A program made the translations under genes and the position numbers. Positions 18,055 through 25,258 of a stretch of 34,209 bases of DNA are shown piece after piece. A model generated the notes under the pieces. It was not told where the DNA came from. It did no database searches and saw only the letters and a list, made by a program, of their open reading frames with translations. Where the stretch lies: contig NZ_JARGOQ010000008.1 in assembly GCF_029233945.1 (NCBI RefSeq), forward strand, positions 52,769 to 86,977. The letters run 5' to 3'. Every line of letters begins with the position of its first letter. Positions within the stretch are counted from its first letter, which is position 1. Source of the stretch: Sneathiella sp. Its GTDB lineage: Bacteria > Pseudomonadota > Alphaproteobacteria > Sneathiellales > Sneathiellaceae.

Positions 18055-19050
18055 CTATCCCGTCAATGACGCTTCATGGTCATGATGGCCCGGCTGGTCG
18101 AGATAATCGGCAACGGCCTCCATCAGGTAGCTGACGAACTGGATCAGCATGGTCACCGCGAACACGGCCAGAAATCCGGCCATGAGATATTTCACATGCA
18201 AGCCGAAACCGGACTGGCTCACTTCGAAATTGGAGAGCGGACTATAGATAATCGACGCCTTGCTTCCCATGCCGACAAACAGGATCGTCCAGCAGAGCGT
18301 AATCCCCATGAACAACGTGCCAACCGCATTGACAAAGCCCTTGGTCTTGTTGGTAAAGCCGGCATAGAAAACGTCAACGCGCACATGCCCCTCCTCCACC
18401 AGGGTGTAGGCACTCGCGAACAGGAACAGCGCGGCGTACCAGAAGCGGACCAGATCCCCCATGAACGCCTGTTCATAGGAGAAGATGAAGCGAGACAGAA
18501 CAATCGCCAGCTCGGCAAAGACAACCAGTAGCGCCAGCCACTGAAAGCCAAGCGTGCGGGAGCGAAGCGCGATCAGGAGCGACAGGACGATCAGGGGAAT
18601 ATGGATATAGGGTCCGCGAAAATGGGCGCGCCCCATCTCGACATTCAACTCATCCCCGATCAGATACGGTAACAACCCCTCAATCCGGAGAAAGGAAAGA
18701 GACATGTCGACGAGGCCGACCAGAAAGACCGCCCAGAACGCCGCGCGGACAAGATACGTATTAAAGCGGGTAATCATCGCCGCCTCGTCCCGCAAATGAC
18801 GGCCGGATGTCCGGCGGACCAGGACAATGGCAAAAACAAGCCCGAGAAAATATAGACTAAGCTGTATCCAGGAATCGGTTGAAACCTCGCCGCCGCCGAA
18901 AATCGGCGCAAGGCCAGGCCAACCCTGAACAAAAATCAGATAATTATTGAAAAAGTAGATTGGCAATCCAATTAACATGCACCAGCCAAAAACACGAACT
19001 GACCACTGCAGTCCGCGGTTTGATGCATAGACATCTCCCGCCATCGTCAT
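18055..19050 (-). CDS. dctQ: TRAP transporter small permease (Q subunit), enlarged to eight helices
   Basis: A 331-residue protein, about twice the usual 160-200 residues. Helix-like segments are seen at about residues 17-40, 60-80, 100-122, 150-166, 170-190, 203-218, 236-260 and 287-310. The DctQ signature EEGHVRVDVFYAGF (about 219-232) lies in the second half, so residues 165-320 are the normal four-helix Q domain and the first ~160 residues add four helices of unknown role. The start is ATG at 19050, with GGAGG five bases upstream; ATG at 19044 is equally in frame. It lies between the binding-protein and M genes, matching P-Q-M order. Confidence 0.86.
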   Translation of the reverse strand: MTMAGDVYASNRGLQWSVRVFGWCMLIGLPIYFFNNYLIFVQGWPGLAPIFGGGEVSTDSWIQLSLYFLGLVFAIVLVRRTSGRHLRDEAAMITRFNTYLVRAAFWAVFLVGLVDMSLSFLRIEGLLPYLIGDELNVEMGRAHFRGPYIHIPLIVLSLLIALRSRTLGFQWLALLVVFAELAIVLSRFIFSYEQAFMGDLVRFWYAALFLFASAYTLVEEGHVRVDVFYAGFTNKTKGFVNAVGTLFMGITLCWTILFVGMGSKASIIYSPLSNFEVSQSGFGLHVKYLMAGFLAVFAVTMLIQFVSYLMEAVADYLDQPGHHDHEASLTG

Positions 19051-19070
19051 CAGCGCCTCCCATAGTGGAA

Positions 19071-19094
19071 GGGGCGAGATTGTAATCCCGCCCC
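19071..19094. other. intercistronic stem-loop between binding-protein and Q genes
   Basis: GGGGCG-A-GATT (19071-19081) pairs with AATC-C-CGCCCC (19084-19094), a stem of about ten pairs with one A-C mismatch. It lies in the 63-base gap after the dctP stop and has no T-run on the minus strand, so it looks like an mRNA-stabilising or partial-termination element that lets the binding protein be made in excess of the membrane subunits. Confidence 0.6.
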
Positions 19095-19113
19095 CATCCG
19101 CAATAAATGCAAC

Positions 19114-20205
19114 TTATATACCCAGCACTCGGTTCCGCTGGTTAGAGAAGGCAACTTCCGCGATCTTCTGATAACCGCCGATTTCCCGGAGGTTCATCTG
19201 GAAGGAATCGTCGATCTTCGTTGCGAGCGCGCTATGGGCGCGTGTTTCTTCAAAGACCGCGGCGGCGGCTTCGGCGAAAGCATCATACACATCGTCATTG
19301 AATTCCTTCAGGACGACGCCATTTTCGGTGATCATCTTCTGCAGATACTCACCGTTAAGGGCCTGTGCTTCTTCATACTGCGCGGCATGTTCTTCCATGC
19401 AGCAGACCGTGATCAGGTCCTGATCAGACTTGGAGAGACCTTCCCACCATGATTTGTTCATGCCGAAGGCCAGTCCCCCACCCGGCTCATGCATGCCCGG
19501 ATAGTAGTAGTATTTGGCGGCTTCGTAGAACTTCAGGAAGTAGTCATTATACGGGCCAACCCATTCCGTTGCGTCAATCGCGCCGGAGACAAGGTTTTCA
19601 TAAATCTGACCGCCCGGAAGCGAAACAACAGACGCGCCAAGCTTGGCAATCACGTCGCCACCGAGACCCGGCATACGGAACTTGAGGCCCTTGAAGTCCT
19701 CGGCAGAGTTCACTTCCTTGTTGAACCAACCGCCCATCTGGGTACCGGTCGCGCCGCAAGGCAGTGCTTTCAGGCCGAATTCACCGGACATTTCGTCCCA
19801 CAGAGCCTGACCGCCCTTGAACTTGATCCAGGCATTCCATTCCACCGTCGTCATGCCGAGCGGCACAGAGGTGAAATAGGCGAAGCCCGGATGCTTGCCC
19901 TTCCAGTAATAGTCAGCGCCGATATAGGCCTGAGCGTTACCGGAGGCAACTTCGTCGAACGAGTCGAACGCGCCGACACGCTCACCGGCAGCGAAATAAT
20001 TCACCGTGATGCGGCCTTCGCTGACTTCCGTGATACGTGCGCAGAGACGCTGGGCGCTGATCCCGAGCCCCGGGAAATCCCGTGGCCAGGTTGAGACAAC
20101 CGTCATTTCCATGCGTTCCTGGGCAATGGCCGGTGCCGCAAACGGTGCGGCGGCAACCCCTGCGCCAGCAATCGCTGCGCCTGTTAAAAACTTGCGTCGT
20201 TCCAT
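19114..20205 (-). CDS. dctP: TRAP transporter substrate-binding protein, TakP-like, Tat-exported
   Basis: A 363-residue periplasmic protein. It starts MERRKFLTGAAIAGAG, a twin-arginine signal, with probable cleavage after AIA (residue 28). The mature part has the TakP-family core: TGTQMGGWFNKEVNSAEDF (153-171), GLKFRMPGLGG (173-183) with carboxylate-binding Arg177, and GAIDATEWVGPYND (208-221). The family, COG4663 or TakP type, binds alpha-keto acids such as pyruvate with sodium, or related carboxylates; the exact ligand is unknown here. The ATG at 20205 has GGGAGGAA six bases upstream; Met at 20268 would add an unlikely N-terminal extension. It is the first gene of the P-Q-M operon. Confidence 0.92.
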   Translation of the reverse strand: MERRKFLTGAAIAGAGVAAAPFAAPAIAQERMEMTVVSTWPRDFPGLGISAQRLCARITEVSEGRITVNYFAAGERVGAFDSFDEVASGNAQAYIGADYYWKGKHPGFAYFTSVPLGMTTVEWNAWIKFKGGQALWDEMSGEFGLKALPCGATGTQMGGWFNKEVNSAEDFKGLKFRMPGLGGDVIAKLGASVVSLPGGQIYENLVSGAIDATEWVGPYNDYFLKFYEAAKYYYYPGMHEPGGGLAFGMNKSWWEGLSKSDQDLITVCCMEEHAAQYEEAQALNGEYLQKMITENGVVLKEFNDDVYDAFAEAAAAVFEETRAHSALATKIDDSFQMNLREIGGYQKIAEVAFSNQRNRVLGI

Positions 20206-20758
20206 AAAATGTTCCTCCCATTTTAAAACTGAAGGACGGATCGAGCCGTCCCCCAAAATAGCATTCATGTAACAGATTATTCGCGGGATTTCGGTGACCT
20301 GCTTTGGCGCAGATTTCTTATTAGCCTGGCATCAAAAGCCAGTTGCTTGATTTCGCGAATTCTCCCTGTTGCAGGCATTTTGCAGGAAGATAGGCCAAAT
20401 ACAAGGCAAATTTTCATATTCTAAAAATTGCATATTATTGCCGTATTCTATGTTATAATCTTAGAAAAACAGTATAACTTATTGTTTTAAATAACTATAC
20501 TATCTGATTCAATGCTTTCACCAGTATAGATAATTTTGCCCCCGGCTTTTCATTAAAATGATTGGGAAAACAGCATGAATTCTGGTGGGTTATAGTAAAT
20601 TCCATCGCTATCGGGAGGCAATTGGTCGAATCCTGTAGATACAGGGCCGCGCGTGGCGGCGGAAAATCCATGCAGTTGCCAAATTCGGGCGGCTCGCCTA
20701 TAACGCGGTTAGTTCTGCTGGGCAGGGGCCAAGACCCTGTAATATGGAAGAAATCTGC
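20206..20758. other. 553-base divergent intergenic region between the two TRAP operons
   Basis: No supported gene. The stretch 20400-20560 is strikingly AT-rich against GC-rich surroundings. It holds TATAAT (20454-20459), three AGTATA/TATACT hexamers (20471-20476, 20496-20501, 20523-20528) and a repeated TTGCAGG (20369-20375 and 20380-20386, 11 bases apart), all candidates for promoter or activator sites of either operon. I could not assign a convincing -35/-10 pair. The last 140 bases are GC-richer and form the structured leader described separately. Confidence 0.6.
20617..20741 (+). ncRNA. candidate structured 5' leader of the Q-M TRAP operon with alternative pairings
   Basis: A possible three-way junction: P1 GGCAATTG (20617-20624) with CAGTTGCC (20673-20680), enclosing P2 CCTGTA/TACAGG (20632-20637, 20640-20645) and P3 GCCGC/GCGGC (20646-20650, 20656-20660). 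A later hairpin, CAGGG/CCCTG (20723-20727, 20735-20739), lies next to the ribosome site. TACAGGG (20640-20646) is also a perfect complement of CCCTGTA (20735-20741), so the two hairpins and the long-range pairing exclude each other. It resembles riboswitch or attenuator logic but matches no class I know. Read from the sequence by eye, without folding energies. Confidence 0.3.
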
Positions 20759-21274
20759 GTGACCCGCCTCACCTCACTTGCCGGATTACTCGAACAACTG
20801 AGCGCCGCCATCGGAAAATATGTTTCCTGGCTCGCGTTGTTCATGGTGCTGGTGCAGTTTTTCCTCGTCCTCGCCCGCTATGTTTTCGGTGTGGGTCTTA
20901 TCGCACTACAGGAAAGCGTGATCTACAGCTTCGCGCTTTTGTTCATGCTGGGCGCAGCCGACACCCTGCGCCGGGACGGCCATGTGCGCATCGATATCCT
21001 CTATGGCAAGCTCGAGAAAAGAGGCAAAGCGGTCATCGACCTGCTGGGCAGCCTGTTCCTGTTGATCCCGGTCTGCCTGGTGATCCTGATCATCAGCTGG
21101 CCCTATGTCGCCGGGTCCTGGACGATTATGGAAGGATCGCGCGAAAGCTCCGGCTTGCCCGTCCTTTTCCTTTTGAAATCCCTGCTGCTGGTCTTTCCCG
21201 TCCTGATGATCCTGCAGGGGATCGCGAGCGCCTGTCGCGCCGCAGCGCAGATTTTCACGAGGGAGACGTCATGA
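20759..21274 (+). CDS. dctQ: TRAP transporter small permease (Q subunit)
   Basis: About 171 residues, the usual Q length, with four helices (about 20-45, 50-70, 88-110 and 125-150) and the family signature RRDGHVRIDILYGKL between helices 2 and 3. The start is best placed at GTG 20759, because GGAAG lies eight bases upstream; an in-frame ATG at 20744 has no clear ribosome site. The stop overlaps the M start by four bases (ATGA), so translation is coupled. No binding-protein gene accompanies this pair; the only one nearby is the TakP-like gene reading away on the other strand. Confidence 0.87.
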   Translation: MTRLTSLAGLLEQLSAAIGKYVSWLALFMVLVQFFLVLARYVFGVGLIALQESVIYSFALLFMLGAADTLRRDGHVRIDILYGKLEKRGKAVIDLLGSLFLLIPVCLVILIISWPYVAGSWTIMEGSRESSGLPVLFLLKSLLLVFPVLMILQGIASACRAAAQIFTRETS

Positions 21275-22845
21275 CCCTCGCGGACACCCTCGCCCTCGCG
21301 CTCTTTGCCGTGACGATCCTCAGCCTGATGGCGGGCTATCCGGTGGCCTTCACGCTCGCAGGCAGCGCGCTGTTCATGGGCGGCATCGGGTGGTTGCTCG
21401 GCGTGTTCGATCTGTCGCTCCTGGGTGCGATCCCGTCGCGCATTTTCGGCGTCGCCATGTGGAACGAGACATTGCTTGCCGTCCCGCTCTTTATCTTTAT
21501 GGGGATCATGCTGCAAAAATCGCAGATCGCGGAAGAGCTGCTCGGTGCCATGGGGGCGCTGTTCGGGAATTTGCGCGGCGGCCTCGGCATTTCCGTGATC
21601 GTTGTCGGCGCCTTGCTCGCCGCCTCCACCGGGATCGTCGGCGCGGCCGTTGTCACCATGGGGCTGATGTCCCTGCCGACCATGCTGAAGAAGGGGTATG
21701 ATCCACGCCTTGCCGCCGGGTCGATCTGCGCGGCCGGCACCCTCGGGCAGATTATCCCGCCCTCCATCGTGTTGATTATCCTGGCGGAGCAAGTCTCCAA
21801 CGCCTATGTCGCCGCGCAGTCGCTGAAAGGCAACTGGTCGCCGGAGCCTGTCTCGGTTGGCGATCTTTTTGCCGGCGCCCTGATTCCCGGCCTGATTCTC
21901 GTCGGGCTTTATATTCTCTATCAGCTCGTGATCGCCTGGCTGAAGCCGGAAAGCTCCCCCGCTGTCCCGGTGGAAGAGGCGAGCGGTCCTGAGGGTAGCT
22001 TGCTTCCTCTCCTCCTCCGCTCGCTTTTACCGCCGGTTATTCTGATCATCGCGGTGCTGGGCTCGATCCTGCTTGGTATCGCCACCCCGACAGAGGCCGC
22101 GTCGGTCGGCGCGATCGGGGCAATCCTGCTCGCCGCCCTGCGTCAGGAGGGGCGCGGGACTTGGCTCCTCTATGCCGCCGGGATCAGCGTCGTGGCTTTG
22201 CTCCTTCTCGCCAATGTCACCGATCTCACCGGCATCGTCACGGAGGGGGTTGGCCTCGCCGCTGCGCTCGCCTTTCTCCTGCTCGCACTAATAATCGTGG
22301 GGCTCGCCCTTGCCCTTCTCCGGCTTTATCAGATGCACATCCTGAGGGAGGTATGCCAGTCAACCCTGGAAATGTCGGCGATGGTTTTCGTGATCCTGAT
22401 CGGCGCCACCATTTTCAGCCTCGTCTTCCGGGGCCTCGGCGGGGATGATCTCGTCTACCGCCTGCTGAGCGATCTGCCGGGCGGACGCTTCGGCGCGCTG
22501 CTCGTCGTGATGATCGTGATTTTCCTGCTGGGATTTTTCCTCGATTTCGTCGAGATCACCTTCGTCGTGGTGCCGGTCATCGCACCGGTGCTGCTATTGA
22601 TGGATATCAGCCCGATCTGGCTCGGCATCATGATCGCGATGAACCTGCAGACATCCTTCCTGACCCCGCCCTTTGGCTTTGCCCTCTTTTACCTCCGCGG
22701 TGTCGCCCCGCCGGAAGTGACGACAGGTGTTATCTATCGGGGGGCAATCCCCTTTGTATTCCTGCAGCTTGTGGCGCTTGGCCTGCTTGCCGCGTTCCCT
22801 GCGCTCGCGACCTGGTTGCCAGCCTTTTTAAACGGCGGGACATAA
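21271..22845 (+). CDS. dctM: TRAP transporter large permease (M subunit)
   Basis: A 524-residue membrane protein of the same long-M subgroup as the gene at 15387-18044. Shared blocks include GYPVAFTLAGSALF, FIFMGIMLQKSQ (about 75-86), AAGTLGQIIPPSIVLIILAEQ and SFLTPPFGFALFYLRGVAPPE. It also carries the extra helix pair at about 293-345, but has no soluble tail after the last helix: the protein ends about 20 residues after the final helix. It imports a carboxylate together with Q and a binding protein encoded elsewhere or shared. The start codon overlaps the Q stop. Confidence 0.92.
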   Translation: MTLADTLALALFAVTILSLMAGYPVAFTLAGSALFMGGIGWLLGVFDLSLLGAIPSRIFGVAMWNETLLAVPLFIFMGIMLQKSQIAEELLGAMGALFGNLRGGLGISVIVVGALLAASTGIVGAAVVTMGLMSLPTMLKKGYDPRLAAGSICAAGTLGQIIPPSIVLIILAEQVSNAYVAAQSLKGNWSPEPVSVGDLFAGALIPGLILVGLYILYQLVIAWLKPESSPAVPVEEASGPEGSLLPLLLRSLLPPVILIIAVLGSILLGIATPTEAASVGAIGAILLAALRQEGRGTWLLYAAGISVVALLLLANVTDLTGIVTEGVGLAAALAFLLLALIIVGLALALLRLYQMHILREVCQSTLEMSAMVFVILIGATIFSLVFRGLGGDDLVYRLLSDLPGGRFGALLVVMIVIFLLGFFLDFVEITFVVVPVIAPVLLLMDISPIWLGIMIAMNLQTSFLTPPFGFALFYLRGVAPPEVTTGVIYRGAIPFVFLQLVALGLLAAFPALATWLPAFLNGGT

Positions 22846-22850
22846 AAAAA

Positions 22851-22878
22851 CGGGCGGAAAGCCAGAACTCCCCGCCCG
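22851..22878. terminator. intrinsic terminator between the TRAP M gene and bioY
   Basis: CGGGCGG (22851-22857) pairs with CCGCCCG (22872-22878), loop 14 bases. On the minus strand it is followed by seven T, a good terminator for bioY. On the plus strand the downstream tract is weaker (GTTTGAAGTTTT). Confidence 0.8.
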
Positions 22879-22900
22879 CCTGTCGTTTGAAGTTTTGAGG

Positions 22901-23497
22901 CTATTTGCGGATTTTCCCGACCAGCTTCCACGCCATCGGCAGAACCGCAGCCGCCAGCGCAATCTTGACCACCGCGCCGACGAGGAACGGATACATCCCG
23001 ACGACCAGCGCCTTTTCAACACCGGTGAAGGTGGAGAGCCACGCAAGGCCACCCGCAAAGATCACCGCCGTGCCGATTGTCATGGCCAGGCTCGTCTTGA
23101 AAAGAGAGCGTCCCCACCCCTTCTCAACCAGTGCGCCAACGAGGGCGGCAGCGGCAACAAAGGCGAAGAGATAACCCGCCGTGGGCCCGGCGAGAGAGGC
23201 AAGGCTGCCACCGTTTGAAAAGACCGGCAGGCCCATGGCCCCTTCCGCGAGATAGAGCGCCACCGTGGCACCGCCAAGACGCCAGCCATAGGCCGCCCCG
23301 ATAAGGACAACGGCGAATGTCTGCATGGTCATGGGAACGGGCCACATGGGCACGGAAATCTGCGCGGAAATCGCAAGAAGCGCGGTTCCGGCGAACGCGA
23401 GAACAGCAATCCGGAAGAATTTTTCCAGACGGGACGCATCTACGTCCACGCTCCACAGAGCGCCAATCAGGGTTGAAGAAGTCTCAGATGACGACAT
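22901..23497 (-). CDS. bioY: biotin transporter BioY
   Basis: A 198-residue membrane protein, the substrate-binding subunit of biotin uptake. The family core is ISAQISVPMWPVPMTMQTFAV (about 43-63), followed by LAEGAMGLPVFSNGG and AGPTAGYLFAF; about six helices are present. No ATPase or EcfT gene is nearby; solitary BioY proteins are known to take up biotin on their own. The ATG at 23497 has AAGGA six bases upstream; Met at 23536 would place the start inside the leader. The promoter overlaps an 18-bp palindrome, so repression is likely. A terminator follows. Confidence 0.93.
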   Translation of the reverse strand: MSSSETSSTLIGALWSVDVDASRLEKFFRIAVLAFAGTALLAISAQISVPMWPVPMTMQTFAVVLIGAAYGWRLGGATVALYLAEGAMGLPVFSNGGSLASLAGPTAGYLFAFVAAAALVGALVEKGWGRSLFKTSLAMTIGTAVIFAGGLAWLSTFTGVEKALVVGMYPFLVGAVVKIALAAAVLPMAWKLVGKIRK

Positions 23498-23518
23498 TTT
23501 GGTTCCTTTCACGAACTC

Positions 23519-23530
23519 GCCCGAACGGGC
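23519..23530. repeat. 12-bp inverted repeat GCCCG-AA-CGGGC in the bioY leader
   Basis: Five-base arms form a perfect dyad around AA, between the bioY promoter and its ribosome site. As RNA it would make a small hairpin; as DNA it shares the CG-AA-CG centre of the adjacent 18-bp operator and may be a secondary binding site. Confidence 0.35.
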
Positions 23531-23545
23531 CGACAAGACAATGAA

Positions 23546-23574
23546 TGGTTACCAAACGAACGTTTGTTGTTCAA
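23546..23574 (-). promoter_or_regulatory. bioY promoter
   Basis: On the minus strand TTGAAC (23574-23569), a 17-base spacer and TAACCA (23551-23546) precede bioY; the -10 is a weak match. The spacer coincides with the 18-bp operator, so a bound repressor would block polymerase. Confidence 0.4.
23551..23568. promoter_or_regulatory. 18-bp palindromic operator in the bioY promoter
   Basis: ACCAAACGAACGTTTGTT contains the perfect dyad CAAACG-AA-CGTTTG. Its first ten bases after position one repeat the pattern of the site at 1587-1604 (ACCAAACGnnCGTT). It lies 53 bases upstream of the bioY start, between -35 and -10. The alphaproteobacterial BioR box (TTATAGATAA-like) is absent here. Confidence 0.55.
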
Positions 23575-23612
23575 CGTATAAATTGCGTCACCGCTTAATA
23601 TTATTCGAAATC

Positions 23613-25223
23613 CTATTTGGCTTTCTTCTTGAAGCTCCGGAAATCAACCGCCCCGGCCTTCTCGCGCGGATCGACATCGGCCCCGAAAATCTTCGTCTTC
23701 TGGATTTTCTGTGTGCCGGTGGTCGGCAAATCATCAAGAAACAGGATCCATCCCGGCGTCTTGAAATAGGCGAGGGCTTCGTTCGAATAGTCGAAAATCT
23801 CCCGCGCGGTCTCATCGGAGGGGGCAACGCCGTCCATCAGCACGATGCAGGCCATCACCTCCTCCTCACGAATCTCGTCCTTGACCGCGATCACCGCGAC
23901 CTTGGCGATAGCGTCATGGGTTTGCAGCACAGCCTCCACCTCGGCGGCGGCGATATTCTCACCGGATCGGCGGATGATGTTCTTTTTGCGATCCACGAAA
24001 TAGAGCATTCCGCTCTCGTTCTGACGCACGGTGTCACCGGTATGGAACCAGCCGCCTTGCCAGGCTTCCTCTGTTGCTTCTTCATTCTTGAGATAGCCCG
24101 AGAAAAAGCCACGCCGTGGATCATCGCCAGCGCAATTCACCAACAATTCGCCCTCAGTTCCGATGGCAACATCCTGTCCCTTCTCATCAACGACACGGGC
24201 CTGCATCTCGCCCGGCCGACCGAAGGCGCGGGTATGAATTTTCCGGGGCTCAATACAATCGGCGAAAACACGCCCCGTTTCCGTCATGCCCCACACCTCG
24301 ACCAGGGGAAAGCCAAAGCGCGTCTCGAACTTTTCATGCAGTTCCGGCTCGACGCCTGCGCCCAGACCGAAGCGCACATTATGGGCGGCTTCAAACTCGC
24401 TTTTTGGCTGGTTCAGCAAGAGCGGCGGCACCACGCCGAGATAATGGATTACCGTGGCGCGGGTCTCGGCGATTTCCTGCCACCAGGTAGAGGGATGGAA
24501 CCGGTCAGGGATGACCAGACAACCGCCCGAGAGAATCATACAAACGAATGAGACCGCGCCCGCGTTCATGTGAAAGAGCGGCAGGGGATTATAGACCCTC
24601 TCCTGCCCCTCCCGGATAGCGGCGACACCGCCCAGCTCCCTATAGGTCCGCCCGGCGGTCAGGAAATAATCATTGGTGAGGATGCAGCCCTTCGGCCGCC
24701 CGGTCGTGCCGGAGGTATAAAGAAGGCTGACCTCACTCATCAGATCCGGTGCTTTTCCACCATGCGGCGCGGGCCGGGGGCGCGGCATGGGTCCACCGAA
24801 CTTTTCGAACAGGACAACGGGAAGCGGTCGCGCCCGCTCCGACGCGGCGGCCTGCACATCCTTTGCCCGCGCCTCGATCGTGATGACGAGATCGACCTCG
24901 GAATGATCGAGCAGATAGGACATCTCGTCATGCAGATAGTCCGGGTTGACGGGCACGCAGGAAATACCGAGGGAATTCGCCGCCAGCAGATGCAGAAGAT
25001 AGTCGGGGCGGTTTTCCAGCAGATAGGCGACCCGGTTGCCGTGGGAAAAGCCATGATTCCGGTAAATGGACTTGAGCCGCTCAACCTCTTCTGCCGCTTC
25101 CGCATAGGTTATCTCGACACCATCGGGATGATAGCTCCGCTTCGCATAAGCCGGTACACAGAGAAATGGATTATCCGGATATTTCGTAAAAGTTGTGCGA
25201 AAAGCCTCATAAACAGTGCTCAT
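23613..25223 (-). CDS. AMP-forming acyl-CoA synthetase / ligase
   Basis: A 536-residue adenylate-forming enzyme. Motifs in order: LLYTSGTTGRPKG (167-179) phosphate loop, VEVWGMTETG adenine motif, GWFHTGDTV, the hinge FVDRKKNIIRRSGENIAAAE, and a late lysine in GTQKIQKTKI. The family activates a carboxylate with ATP and transfers it to CoA; the sequence resembles crotonobetaine/carnitine-CoA or medium-chain ligases, so the acid is uncertain. It starts 35 bases after the parC stop and may be transcribed with recO-parC, though a function shared with them is not expected. bioY lies downstream behind its own promoter. Confidence 0.9.
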   Translation of the reverse strand: MSTVYEAFRTTFTKYPDNPFLCVPAYAKRSYHPDGVEITYAEAAEEVERLKSIYRNHGFSHGNRVAYLLENRPDYLLHLLAANSLGISCVPVNPDYLHDEMSYLLDHSEVDLVITIEARAKDVQAAASERARPLPVVLFEKFGGPMPRPRPAPHGGKAPDLMSEVSLLYTSGTTGRPKGCILTNDYFLTAGRTYRELGGVAAIREGQERVYNPLPLFHMNAGAVSFVCMILSGGCLVIPDRFHPSTWWQEIAETRATVIHYLGVVPPLLLNQPKSEFEAAHNVRFGLGAGVEPELHEKFETRFGFPLVEVWGMTETGRVFADCIEPRKIHTRAFGRPGEMQARVVDEKGQDVAIGTEGELLVNCAGDDPRRGFFSGYLKNEEATEEAWQGGWFHTGDTVRQNESGMLYFVDRKKNIIRRSGENIAAAEVEAVLQTHDAIAKVAVIAVKDEIREEEVMACIVLMDGVAPSDETAREIFDYSNEALAYFKTPGWILFLDDLPTTGTQKIQKTKIFGADVDPREKAGAVDFRSFKKKAK

Positions 25224-25258
25224 TGTCCCCTCATTTCAATGACAATAATGAATATAAA

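Noticed and set aside
20290-20330. Sigma54 promoter suggested by TTTGGCGCAGATTTCTTA
   Set aside because: The -24 element matches partly, but the -12 element lacks the required GC.
20621-20650. TGGTCGAATCC stretch resembling a tRNA T-arm
   Set aside because: No acceptor, D or anticodon arm can be built around it; the neighbouring stems form a different arrangement.
20617-20741. Assignment of the TRAP leader to cobalamin, TPP, glycine or SAM riboswitch classes
   Set aside because: The conserved cores of those classes are not present, so only an unassigned structured leader is proposed.
20562-20762. 66-codon frame in the TRAP intergenic region
   Set aside because: It starts with TTG without a ribosome site, has no family match, and overlaps the structured leader and the Q start.
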